Assembly (NCBI GenBank): GCA_017409205.1
Contig: JAFQTF010000005.1
Coordinates: forward strand, 1 to 64,000
DNA from: Oscillospiraceae bacterium
GTDB taxonomy: Bacteria; Bacillota; Clostridia; Oscillospirales; Oscillospiraceae
Length of the DNA stretch: 64,000 bases
Direction: 5' to 3'
Shown: positions 1 to 7,921 of the stretch, one piece after another
Layout: each line of letters begins with the position of its first letter
Position numbering within the stretch: the first letter of the stretch is position 1
Position numbers and translations under genes: made by a program
Notes under the pieces: model-generated
Seen by the model: the letters and a program-made list of their open reading frames with translations, nothing else
What the model was told of the DNA's origin: nothing
Database searches by the model: none

Positions 1-200
1 AACATTTCTGCCCAAATCAGGATCTAGGTTAAGGTACTCCGGCGCCTATGGCGTTGCGGCCGGGGGATTCACAAGGGGACGGCTGGGGCGCGCGGGAGCG
101 CGACTTACAGGACCCCTTGTGCCTGCTTCTTTTGGTACTTTGCTTACAGGAGCAAGAAAAGTACAGACAAAATCTTCGTAAGCTACACGATCATTTACTG
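1..200. repeat. Dispersed structured repeat, copy A (cut by window start)
   Basis: Bases 1 to about 200 match 23388 to about 23582 nearly base for base, with only scattered substitutions. The copy starts at the window edge, so its left half lies outside. It ends in a hairpin whose arms resemble GTACTTTGCTTAC and GCAAGAAAAGTAC, a degraded form of the perfect hairpin in the other copy. Short open frames in it are unrelated to known proteins and not convincing genes. It sits just downstream of the PBP2 gene. Confidence 0.85.
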
Positions 201-214
201 CACCTCAGATACAT

Positions 215-249
215 AGAAAAAGCAGACGCACAAAATGTGCGCCTGCTTT
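215..249 (-). terminator. Terminator after the mre/PBP2 operon
   Basis: Bases 219-232 and 236-249 form a 14-bp stem with one A-C mismatch and a 3-base loop. Read on the minus strand it is followed by a run of five T (complement of 217-221), just after the PBP2 stop codon. Confidence 0.75.
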
Positions 250-262
250 GGGGATTCTATTA

Positions 263-2473
263 TCAGCTGGCCTGATTTTCATAGGTATAGGCACTGCTGG
301 CAGAAACCTGTTCAAAATAAACTGCCAGAATATCCTCGGCCACGGGTGCCAGCCAGTTACCGTGGGCCACCTTTTCGCCAAATACAGCCACAGCCACTTC
401 CGGCTCTGTCACTTCCTTGCGGTGAGCAAAGCAGATAAATGCGCCATGGTCAGAACCACCGGAGGAGTGCTCGGAGGTACCGGTCTTGGCGTACACCGTA
501 ACCTCATTTGCCATGGACCAGCGAACACCGTCATTGGGCCATTTCAGAGTCCGGTTATTGGCATCATTGAAGCCGCCCAGGAAATCATCAGCAGTACCGC
601 CGTTCTCAGAAACGACCTTGCGCATGCCCTGGAAGATGTATTCCCAGGTGAGCCAGGAAACATCATCCATGGTTCCCAGCACCACAGGCTCGTTGTCCAT
701 AATCAGGGTACGGTAGTCCGAAGAAACGACACGGTTCAGGAAGGTAGCCTTCATACGGGTGCCCTTGTTGGCGATGGTGGAGACATAGACACACAGCTGC
801 ATGGGGGTGAATCGGTTTTCCGACTGGCCGATACCGGTCAGAACACGGTCACCACCGGACCAGCGCTGGTTGACAGCCGTGGTATAGGATGCCTTCTTGG
901 ATTCTTCGTTGGATCGCCAGCCTACCTTCTCCAGCAGTTCGATGCCGGTGGGCTCGCCCAGGCCGTAGGCCTTGGCGGTTTCATCCAGCATTTCAATGGT
1001 GGTACGGTAAGCTAGTTCGTAGAAGAAATAGTTGCAGGAGACCTTCAGGGCGTTGGGGGCCGTCAGCTCGCCATGGGTATAAGGTGTCTCATAGGACCAG
1101 ATCATGCAGGTGGGGCCGAAGCCTTCCATCCGTTCGTTCCAGATACCCTTGGCCACGATGGTCTCATCGGGCTTGAACAGCAGCTCGCCGTATCTGTCCA
1201 CATTATTCATGGCCGCCGTCAGAGTGACCATCTTGTAGGTGGAGCCGGGGGCATAGGTGGCGCCGAAGGCACGGTTGAAGAAGGGCTTATTGGGATCTGC
1301 TTCGATTTCTGCCCAGTCCTGGTTCATGGTGGCCAGATTATAGCTGGGGTAACTGGCGCAGGCCAGGACCTCACCGGTTTTCACATCCATGACAATCACA
1401 GCAGCGCCCTCTGCGTCATGGCCCTGCTTTTCGCCTGTTGACAGATTGATCTCCGGATTGGTGATCTCCCCCATAACTCTTGCCAGCGCATCCTCAGCCG
1501 CAATCTGGATGTCCAGATCGATAGTGATCTCCACGTTGTTGCCGGCTACCGGCTCATATTTGCCGATAACATTGCCGTCTTCGTCATATTTGTTTGCGTA
1601 ATACTGGCTGATGATGGTACCGTCTCTGGAAACCACGTCGACACGGGTACCGTCGATACCATGGAGGTAGCCTTCAAAGGCCTCTTCCATACCTGCCTGA
1701 CCAATGTAGGCATCCATGGAATAGCCTTCCTTTTTGTACTTTGCCCAGTCGTTGTCATCCATACCGCCGACATAGCCCAGGATATGGGCGGCGTATTCGG
1801 TATGATATTCCCGGACGGTGGAGGATTCCACCATCAGGCCGGGGGTATTCAGCTCCAGAATGGCGCTGAGGTGTTCGTCAGAAACGTCTTCGATGAACGT
1901 ATAGGTAGGCAGGTTGGTAACGCCGCGCAGGTCAAACTCGTAGCGGATACCCACCACGGCCCGGGCCATTTCCTCGTCCCAGCTCTCAGGGATGTCGTAA
2001 CGTTCCCGGAGTTTTTCGATCAGCAGCGGCGCCGAGATATCCGAGTCCAGATCCCAGTCCAGCATGAAGTTCTGGAAATAGCCTCGCCATGCGGTGTTGT
2101 ATTCATCCAGCGTATAGACGAAGGGCCGGGTCTTGGTCACCGGGAAATGGTCCATGTATTCAACGCCCAGTTCCTTGCATTTCTGCACCAGCCGGTACAG
2201 ATATTCATTACGGCCCTCGGCGGACTTGATAACGTAGTGGTTAAAAACCAGGTCATAACTGGCCCGGTTGCCCACCAGCACATTGCCGTTCCGGTCAAGA
2301 ATATCGCCCCGGGCGGCACGGACGGTGGTCAGGGTGGTGTAGGTCGCGGTGTTGTCTGTATTGCCGTCGGTGTCAATGATCTGCAGGAAGAAAAGTCTTC
2401 CCGCATAGAGCACCAGCACCAGAGTGAACAGCAGCAGCAAAATCATCGAACGAAACCGGCTTATTCTTTCCAT
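263..2473 (-). CDS. mrdA: Penicillin-binding protein 2 (elongation transpeptidase)
   Basis: This 736-residue class B penicillin-binding protein cross-links peptidoglycan for cell elongation, working outside the membrane with the rod complex. A single membrane segment lies at about residues 9-30. A long pedestal domain follows, then the transpeptidase domain with the three active-site motifs: STYK (catalytic Ser near residue 411), SCN (near 479) and KTG (near 662). The length is normal for clostridial PBP2. It overlaps mreD by 13 bp and is the last gene of the maf-mreC-mreD-mrdA operon. The transpeptidase role is secure; the symbol mrdA rests on the operon context, since spoVD/pbpB-type class B proteins share the same motifs. 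Confidence 0.93.
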   Translation of the reverse strand: MERISRFRSMILLLLFTLVLVLYAGRLFFLQIIDTDGNTDNTATYTTLTTVRAARGDILDRNGNVLVGNRASYDLVFNHYVIKSAEGRNEYLYRLVQKCKELGVEYMDHFPVTKTRPFVYTLDEYNTAWRGYFQNFMLDWDLDSDISAPLLIEKLRERYDIPESWDEEMARAVVGIRYEFDLRGVTNLPTYTFIEDVSDEHLSAILELNTPGLMVESSTVREYHTEYAAHILGYVGGMDDNDWAKYKKEGYSMDAYIGQAGMEEAFEGYLHGIDGTRVDVVSRDGTIISQYYANKYDEDGNVIGKYEPVAGNNVEITIDLDIQIAAEDALARVMGEITNPEINLSTGEKQGHDAEGAAVIVMDVKTGEVLACASYPSYNLATMNQDWAEIEADPNKPFFNRAFGATYAPGSTYKMVTLTAAMNNVDRYGELLFKPDETIVAKGIWNERMEGFGPTCMIWSYETPYTHGELTAPNALKVSCNYFFYELAYRTTIEMLDETAKAYGLGEPTGIELLEKVGWRSNEESKKASYTTAVNQRWSGGDRVLTGIGQSENRFTPMQLCVYVSTIANKGTRMKATFLNRVVSSDYRTLIMDNEPVVLGTMDDVSWLTWEYIFQGMRKVVSENGGTADDFLGGFNDANNRTLKWPNDGVRWSMANEVTVYAKTGTSEHSSGGSDHGAFICFAHRKEVTEPEVAVAVFGEKVAHGNWLAPVAEDILAVYFEQVSASSAYTYENQAS

Positions 2474-3216
2474 GTGTTTCCTCCAATTTGTCCGATACGG
2501 TTAATCAGCGAGTAAAGCGGGATCATCACCAGAACGCTGAACAGTCCGGTGAACAGGAATGCTCCGAGATGATCCCACCGGGTCAGTTCTGTGGCAACAC
2601 CCACAATAAATGTGCCAATTTCATACAGCATCAGCGCCAGTCCCGCGCACAGAATGATGGAACCCCGGTTCCTGTGCCAGTACATCTGCCGGAACAGACA
2701 GGCACCAATGCCCAGGAAGCACAGCAGTCCCACGGACATGGGGCCGGGGGAAGATCCGGAGAAATAGAAGAAGCAGGAAGCCAGCAGCACAAACACACTG
2801 CCCACTTCCACGCCCTCGATGACGGTAATCAGCAGAATGATACATACTGCCAGATCCGTGGTGGCGCCAAAGATAGACACCTGGCTCATAATAACATCCT
2901 GGATCATCAGCAGCACCACAATAAGGGCAATATAAAGCCCCCATTTCAACAGCCGGTCCCGCTGCACCTGGGTCAGATGCAGCATTTTCAGCAGACTGCT
3001 CTCCTCGCTGTCGGGCTTGAACTCGACTTTTTTCTGCCGGGTCAGCAGCCGGCTCAGATCCAGACCGGTCCGGCGGGATGCCCTGCGGCGTCCGGTAGAC
3101 CGGCGGCTCTGCTGCCGGGTCTGCCGGGGATCCTGACGGCGGCTGCGGCTGCCGGAGGACCGGGCATCAGACCGCGCTGCCGGTCGTCTTTGGTTGGAAT
3201 TCCTTTGATTGGCCAT
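2461..3216 (-). CDS. mreD: Rod shape-determining protein MreD with Arg-rich N-terminal extension
   Basis: MreD is the multi-pass membrane partner of MreC and PBP2 in the elongation complex. The last ~165 residues hold about five hydrophobic segments and match MreD in size and in the PGPMSVG-like region. The first ~85 residues are an unusual hydrophilic extension dominated by Arg, Ser and Gln (for example RRPAARSDARSSGSRSRR), predicted cytosolic and disordered. The start at 3216 has a GGAGCG ribosome site 3 bases upstream, and the next ATG would fall far inside, so the extension is probably real. The gene lies 8 bases after mreC and overlaps mrdA. Confidence 0.88.
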   Translation of the reverse strand: MANQRNSNQRRPAARSDARSSGSRSRRQDPRQTRQQSRRSTGRRRASRRTGLDLSRLLTRQKKVEFKPDSEESSLLKMLHLTQVQRDRLLKWGLYIALIVVLLMIQDVIMSQVSIFGATTDLAVCIILLITVIEGVEVGSVFVLLASCFFYFSGSSPGPMSVGLLCFLGIGACLFRQMYWHRNRGSIILCAGLALMLYEIGTFIVGVATELTRWDHLGAFLFTGLFSVLVMIPLYSLINRIGQIGGNTWKE

Positions 3217-3224
3217 AGCGCTCC

Positions 3225-4115
3225 TTATCCGTTGTCAGCGGTGGTTTCTGTAGGGGTGGTTTCGGCAACAGCACCGGCATCGGTGGCATAATTGGTGATG
3301 ATAAAGATCTGCTCCAAAGTATTGATCTCCGCAGCGGGCCGCAGCAGAGCAAACTTGGCAACGCCGGTCTCCTCAAAGCCTGCGTCCACAACGGAACCAA
3401 TGATCAGGCCCCGGGGATACACGGTGGAACCGGAGGTCACCACCTGATCCTGGTTGCGGATGATGGCGGAGGAAGGCAGGTATTCCATTTTCAGCAGGGT
3501 TTCGTGGCCGTCAATGTAGCCGCCGCTGACCATGCCGTTGTAGCCGGAGGTGGAGATGGTGCCGGAAATTTCCAGAGTAGAGTCCAGAACCGTCTTGATG
3601 ACGGCGTAGTTGGGTCCGGCTTCTGTCACCAGGCCAACCACCTGGCCGTTCTCGGTGACGGCACACATGTTGGCCTGAATACCAACATTGGTGCCCCGGT
3701 TGATGGTCAGGGTAGAATTCCATTCGGTGGAATTCCAGCCGATGATGTAGGCATCCACCAGATCATAGCTTTCATGCATCGCCGGCAGATTCATTGCATT
3801 GCGCAGTCGGCCGTTTTCACGATTGACGGAGTCTGCCTGACGGGCAACGTCCTCCATTTCCGCGATCTGGGCCTTCAGTTCCGCATTTTCCGCAGCCAGA
3901 GCCTCATACTGGAACATATAGCTGTAGTAAAGCTCGGCGGTACTGGTCAGGGCAGTGCCCACAGCCCGGACGGGAGCCATCAGGGTCTGGGTGACGACAC
4001 CGGGCAGTGTGACCATGCCGACGCTGTTCATAATCATCAGCGCTGCCGTGATCAATGCAGCCAGCACCAGAATGATACGCACTTTTGTGCTGAATAATTG
4101 TCTCATAGTGTTCAA
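3225..4115 (-). CDS. mreC: Rod shape-determining protein MreC
   Basis: MreC is a 296-residue bitopic scaffold that links the cytosolic elongation machinery to PBP2. The sequence shows a membrane segment at about 10-32, a coiled-coil stretch at about 65-105 (YEALAAENAELKAQIAEME) and then the double beta-barrel periplasm-facing domain, with typical GLVG and YPRGL turns. The C-terminal tail is Thr/Glu-rich and low complexity. Its start overlaps the maf stop in an ATGA, so the two are translationally coupled. No mreB is present in this window, so the actin-like partner must be encoded elsewhere. Confidence 0.92.
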   Translation of the reverse strand: MNTMRQLFSTKVRIILVLAALITAALMIMNSVGMVTLPGVVTQTLMAPVRAVGTALTSTAELYYSYMFQYEALAAENAELKAQIAEMEDVARQADSVNRENGRLRNAMNLPAMHESYDLVDAYIIGWNSTEWNSTLTINRGTNVGIQANMCAVTENGQVVGLVTEAGPNYAVIKTVLDSTLEISGTISTSGYNGMVSGGYIDGHETLLKMEYLPSSAIIRNQDQVVTSGSTVYPRGLIIGSVVDAGFEETGVAKFALLRPAAEINTLEQIFIITNYATDAGAVAETTPTETTADNG

Positions 4116-4681
4116 TCCTCCATGATTTCCGGCGCAATTCGGCGAAGGACTTCGCCCAGCCGGCAGACGGGAAGGCCCATTACATTATAATAGTCGCCCA
4201 CCATTCTCTGGCAGAACAGCGCAGCGCCGCCCTGGATGCCGTAGGCACCGGCTTTGTCCATGGGCTCACCGCTTGATACATACCGGGCGATCTCTTTTTC
4301 ACTTAAGGGGCGGAAATGGAGGTCTGTTACCTCCGTAAAGGTTTCGGCCTGCCCACCCCGGAGCACGGTGCAGCCGGTCATCACCTGATGATCCCGGCCG
4401 GACAGCAGCCGAAGCATTTCAGCCGCCTCTTCTTCCGTATGGGGCTTGCCCAGAACCCGTCCTTCACAGACCACGATGGTATCCGCAGCAATGACCACGT
4501 CATCGGTATCCCTGTCAACTGCCCGGGCTTTCCAGCAGCTGACCCGGCCTACCTCGTCAAAGGGCAGTTTGCCGGGATCCATGGTTTCGTCAATGTCCGC
4601 CACCCGAACGGCAAAGGGAACGCCGAATAATTTCAGCAGTTCCTGCCGCCGGGGAGATGCAGACGCTAAGATCAGTTGCAT
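4112..4681 (-). CDS. maf: Maf-type nucleoside triphosphate pyrophosphatase
   Basis: Maf proteins hydrolyse non-canonical or modified nucleoside triphosphates (dTTP/UTP and modified forms) and are linked to septum and shape control. The N-terminal signature SASPRRQELL and the inner motifs DTIVVCEGRVLGKP and SGRDHQVMTG are intact over 189 residues. The ATG at 4681 is preferred because AAAGGA lies 12 bases upstream; a TTG at 4711 in the same frame would add ten residues that include the ribosome site itself. It is the first gene of the operon leading into mreC and mreD, the usual clostridial arrangement. Confidence 0.92.
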   Translation of the reverse strand: MQLILASASPRRQELLKLFGVPFAVRVADIDETMDPGKLPFDEVGRVSCWKARAVDRDTDDVVIAADTIVVCEGRVLGKPHTEEEAAEMLRLLSGRDHQVMTGCTVLRGGQAETFTEVTDLHFRPLSEKEIARYVSSGEPMDKAGAYGIQGGAALFCQRMVGDYYNVMGLPVCRLGEVLRRIAPEIMED

Positions 4682-4715
4682 AATCAATGAAAATCCTTTC
4701 AGAATCGACAATTAA

Positions 4716-4794
4716 CAATGGACAATGATGGTATCCCCTGCAGGAATGACTTGAAAAGGAAAACCGTCAACTGTCAATTTTCAATTGTCCATTG
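4716..4794. repeat. Inverted repeat between U32 gene and maf
   Basis: CAATGGACAAT at 4716 is mirrored by ATTGTCCATTG ending at 4794, with further CAATT/AATTG partial matches inside. The 79-bp unit can fold into one long imperfect hairpin. Its simple CAATTGTC-like make-up suggests a dispersed intergenic repeat rather than a gene; it may also end transcription of the upstream gene. Confidence 0.55.
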
Positions 4795-4797
4795 CGA

Positions 4798-6879
4798 TTA
4801 TTCCACGCCCCGCAGGTACAGTCCTCTGGTACAGGCGCCGGGATCGAAGGGCTGAGGATCCAGATAATCGTTCAGGATCCGGTCCACCTCCCGGGTATTT
4901 TCCGTGGTGAAATACAGACGAATGGCCCAGAGACCCAGTTTTGCCAGATCGTCCTGCCGGTCCAGCCAGCTCAGCTTCTTGCCGTTGAGCAGTACGCTGC
5001 GGCAGGTATTGCCGTCCTTGATGATGGGAAACTCGGCGCCGGTCTTGTCGGTGAGCTTAGTAGCCGTGTTCTGACAGCTGCATTCGCCGGTGCGGTTTTT
5101 CATCAGGCAATGCTCCGTCACCATCAGGGGCAGACGGCCGTAGGCGATCAGTTCGGTGTTGACACCCTTGCTCATATCCCGGATCTGAGGCAGAGTCATC
5201 TCAAAACTGGCGGTGGCAGAGGCAAGCTCCAGCTCCCGCAGCACATTCATGGAAGCAGAATTGAAAATATTCAGGCCGAAATCGCCGTGGATCCGCATAC
5301 CGGCCTCCCGGGCAGGGATCAGCAATCCCAGATTGCCCACCAGCACATCCCGGATGCCCAGTTCATTCAGCACCGTCATATCGTGCTGCAGCCGGGGCAG
5401 TTCACCATCATGGACGATCCGGGGAAGCACCGCCGCCACCCGGCCCCGGCGGGCCAGTGTCTGCAGCAGCTTCTGATCCTCCATCAGAATGTGGATGGGA
5501 ACATACAGCATGGTGGATTCGGTATTTACCAGCTTTGCCGTCAGCTGCTCCCGGGCAGTGACCTGAATGGTCAGTCCGGGGATGCCCTTTGCACCCTTGT
5601 AATTGGGGATGGGGGCGGGCTTGCGCAGAGGATGATCCTCCCGGCGGGCGCGGAGAACGGTCAGCTGATTCAGAACATCCCGGCGCATGGCATTGATGGC
5701 GGCGGCAGAAATGGTCAGACCGGGGTCCACATGGGTCCGGACTTCCACACAGCGGTAGGGGGTACCGCCGGTCTTGGCGATCCGCTGGGCCAGCGCCTGA
5801 CCGGTCAGGGGCACGTTCCGGGCAAGCTCCGGAATGGGGCCATCCACCTTGCAGGTGCGGCCCTCGGGATCGGTGGCAGTCAGAGAACTTCCGTCCACCG
5901 TTACAACCCCCCGGAAGGCGATGTCCACCAGCTGAGTCTCGCCGGCTTCATAGGAATTCCGGGCAGCCTGGATCCACTCGGGATCATCCTTGGTATCCTC
6001 CCGGACACCGAACATTTTCCGGTTGATGCGGTGCGTGTAGTATCCGTCGGTAAAGCCCTGACGGTTAAAGGCAGTCATCAGCGCTTCCATCATGCTGTTT
6101 GTGACGTTTCCTTCATCCAGAGCCTTGCGGTAAACGGCAGTGACAGTGGCCACGTATTCCGCCCGCTTCATACGGCCCTCCAGTTTGATGGAGGCAACAC
6201 CCATATCCTCCAGTTCCTGCAGGTAGTGCACCAGACAGTTGTCCTTCAGGCTCAGGGGATACTTGCCCTCCCAGTGATGATAGCCGTAGCTCTGGCGGCA
6301 GGGCTGGGCACAGCGGCCCCGGTTGCCGGAACGGCCGCCGATCATGGCAGACATGTAGCACTGGCCGGAATAGCACATGCACAGGGCGCCATGGGCAAAC
6401 ACTTCGATCTCAATGGGGGAATGGGCACAGATGTAGCGGATCTCCTCCCGGCTCAGCTCCCGGCTGAGGACCACGCGCTTCATGCCCATGGCGGCGCACA
6501 TCTGCACGCCTGCCAGATTGTGAACGGTCATCTGGGTAGAGCCGTGAATGGCGATATGGGGGGCGATCTGGCGGCACAGCTGCACAACGCCCAGATCCTG
6601 GACGATAAAGGCATCCACGCAGCAGGAAGCCGCATGGCGGATGGTCTCCGCCACCTGGGTCAGTTCCTTGTCGGAAACCAGAGTATTCAGGGTCAGATGC
6701 ACATCCACGCCCCGGATGTGACAATACTTCACCGCATCCTTCAGGGTCTGGGGGGTAAAGTTCTTTGCACTCTGCCGGGCGTTGAAGGGGCCGACGCCCA
6801 GATAAACGGCATTGGCTCCATTCTGCACCGCAGCGCGCAGGGCATCCATGGAACCAGCCGGAGCCAGTAATTCGATCAT
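4798..6879 (-). CDS. U32 family peptidase, RlhA-like tRNA/rRNA hydroxylation protein
   Basis: This 693-residue protein has the N-terminal U32 fold (LLAPAGSMDALRAAVQNGAN) and the diagnostic Cys-rich stretch at about 165-200 (CMCYSGQC followed by GRCAQPCR). A long C-terminal half follows, of the kind annotated as DUF3656/collagenase-like. Characterised relatives RlhA and TrhP hydroxylate a cytidine of 23S rRNA or uridines of tRNA, with the Cys residues thought to bind an iron-sulfur cluster; direct protease activity is doubtful. The length fits the long RlhA-type form. It stands alone, with its own promoter upstream. Which RNA it acts on cannot be read from the sequence. Confidence 0.88.
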   Translation of the reverse strand: MIELLAPAGSMDALRAAVQNGANAVYLGVGPFNARQSAKNFTPQTLKDAVKYCHIRGVDVHLTLNTLVSDKELTQVAETIRHAASCCVDAFIVQDLGVVQLCRQIAPHIAIHGSTQMTVHNLAGVQMCAAMGMKRVVLSRELSREEIRYICAHSPIEIEVFAHGALCMCYSGQCYMSAMIGGRSGNRGRCAQPCRQSYGYHHWEGKYPLSLKDNCLVHYLQELEDMGVASIKLEGRMKRAEYVATVTAVYRKALDEGNVTNSMMEALMTAFNRQGFTDGYYTHRINRKMFGVREDTKDDPEWIQAARNSYEAGETQLVDIAFRGVVTVDGSSLTATDPEGRTCKVDGPIPELARNVPLTGQALAQRIAKTGGTPYRCVEVRTHVDPGLTISAAAINAMRRDVLNQLTVLRARREDHPLRKPAPIPNYKGAKGIPGLTIQVTAREQLTAKLVNTESTMLYVPIHILMEDQKLLQTLARRGRVAAVLPRIVHDGELPRLQHDMTVLNELGIRDVLVGNLGLLIPAREAGMRIHGDFGLNIFNSASMNVLRELELASATASFEMTLPQIRDMSKGVNTELIAYGRLPLMVTEHCLMKNRTGECSCQNTATKLTDKTGAEFPIIKDGNTCRSVLLNGKKLSWLDRQDDLAKLGLWAIRLYFTTENTREVDRILNDYLDPQPFDPGACTRGLYLRGVE

Positions 6880-6911
6880 ACACTTCTCTCCATTATGGTA
6901 TACTTAAGCGC

Positions 6912-6940
6912 ATTATATCATAACAAAATGAAAACTTCCA
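6912..6940 (-). promoter_or_regulatory. Possible promoter of the U32 gene
   Basis: On the minus strand TATAAT (complement of 6912-6917) lies about 33 bases upstream of the start codon. The -35 at 17-base spacing is only TGGAAG, so the box pair is half convincing. Confidence 0.45.
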
Positions 6941-7190
6941 CCCCCGGAAACAGAATTCAAAAAAAATTAAGATGGCAAAACCGAGCATTATTTTGGGCAT
7001 AAAGGACAGTCTTTCCTTTCCGGCATCCGGAGAAATCCGATTTCACCGATTCCGGGAAGGGTTTCTTTTGCAAAACATACGGATCTTTCTGATCTGTGTA
7101 TCCGCCCAGGGGCCGTATCCCGGCCTGCTTCCGCCGCATGGGTCTGTTCGCCTGCTGCATCCCGAAAAAGCCCCGGAAATTCTCCGCTGC
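6941..7190. other. Intergenic stretch without recognised gene
   Basis: Between the U32 promoter and the tetR terminator no frame has a convincing ribosome site, protein-like composition or recognisable motif. Short open frames on both strands are of ordinary chance length. Confidence 0.5.
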
Positions 7191-7222
7191 ACAAAAAAAT
7201 GGCACCCAATGGGGTGCCGTTT
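7191..7222 (-). terminator. Bidirectional hairpin terminator after tetR
   Basis: GGCACCC, AATG, GGGTGCC (7201-7218) is flanked by T-runs in both readings: seven A at 7193-7199 on one side and six T after it on the other. It lies directly after the tetR stop codon on the minus strand. Confidence 0.8.
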
Positions 7223-7223
7223 T

Positions 7224-7778
7224 TTATTTTTCACCGGATGCCTCCAGAAAGCCGGGATGGGCAAACACATGGTTGGAGAACAAATAGTCTGCAAAGATTT
7301 CCGGGGCCGGGGTGCACCCGTTGTTAATCCATTCTGCGATGGTGCAGACCCAGGCATAGGATACAAAGTGGATGGAAAACCGTTCCTTCTCCGTCAGGGC
7401 GCGGCCGCCCACCCGCTCAATTGCCAGCGCCTCCGTGATACGGCAGTTGGCCGTGTGCATGTAGGCAAACAGGGAGTTCTGCGTCATATCCTGAAATGCC
7501 TTGCTGTAAAAGGACTGCCGCCTCTGCAGACGGCACAGCAGAAATTCTGTCTGCTCCCGGCTGGGGGTATTGTGCGCCGACAGGAAGGTCTCCTGCAGGT
7601 CGCTTTCATAGATCCATGCCACGAGATCGTACTTGTCCCTGAAATGGTAGTAAAAGGTCTGCCGGTCCGTGCCGCAGAGGCGGCAGAGCTCCAGAACCCG
7701 GACTTTGGACAGTTCCTTGGTCTCCATGGTTTGCAGCAGCGCCTGGGCGAACATGGCCTTGGTCCGCTCCTTCAGCAT
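7224..7778 (-). CDS. TetR/AcrR family transcriptional regulator
   Basis: This is a 184-residue dimeric DNA-binding regulator. The N-terminal helix-turn-helix is clear (residues ~25-48, LCRLCGTDRQTFYYHFRDKYDL), and the C-terminal part resembles the DhaS-like ligand-binding domain. The start at 7778 has GGAGGCGAGGAAT upstream. It is divergently transcribed from the GH2 glycosidase, with only 143 bp between the two starts and a perfect palindrome in the gap. The usual inference is that it represses itself and the glycosidase until a sugar-related ligand binds; the ligand is unknown. Confidence 0.88.
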   Translation of the reverse strand: MLKERTKAMFAQALLQTMETKELSKVRVLELCRLCGTDRQTFYYHFRDKYDLVAWIYESDLQETFLSAHNTPSREQTEFLLCRLQRRQSFYSKAFQDMTQNSLFAYMHTANCRITEALAIERVGGRALTEKERFSIHFVSYAWVCTIAEWINNGCTPAPEIFADYLFSNHVFAHPGFLEASGEK

Positions 7779-7822
7779 ATTCCTCGCCTCCTTTGCTCCA
7801 TAGTCTCACAAAATATGCGTTT

Positions 7823-7839
7823 TGTCAAATATTTTGACA
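7823..7839. promoter_or_regulatory. Palindromic operator TGTCAAA-TAT-TTTGACA
   Basis: A perfect 7-3-7 palindrome sits in the tetR/GH2 divergent gap. Each half contains TTGACA, a consensus -35 box, reading outward in opposite directions. For the GH2 gene an extended -10 (TGATAGAAT, 7878-7886) lies further down and not at the right distance from this -35. The palindrome is therefore more confidently an operator than a promoter element. Confidence 0.6.
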
Positions 7840-7921
7840 GAAATATAAAAATGTAAGTGCGGATATTCCTGCAGGTTTGATAGAATAAAAATGATAAAAA
7901 AACACAAGGAGGACTGGACAA

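Noticed and set aside
4792..6870. A 692-residue frame opposite the U32 gene
   Set aside because: It is the reverse reading of a conserved U32 protein with its Cys motifs; its His/Gln-rich sequence has no family features.
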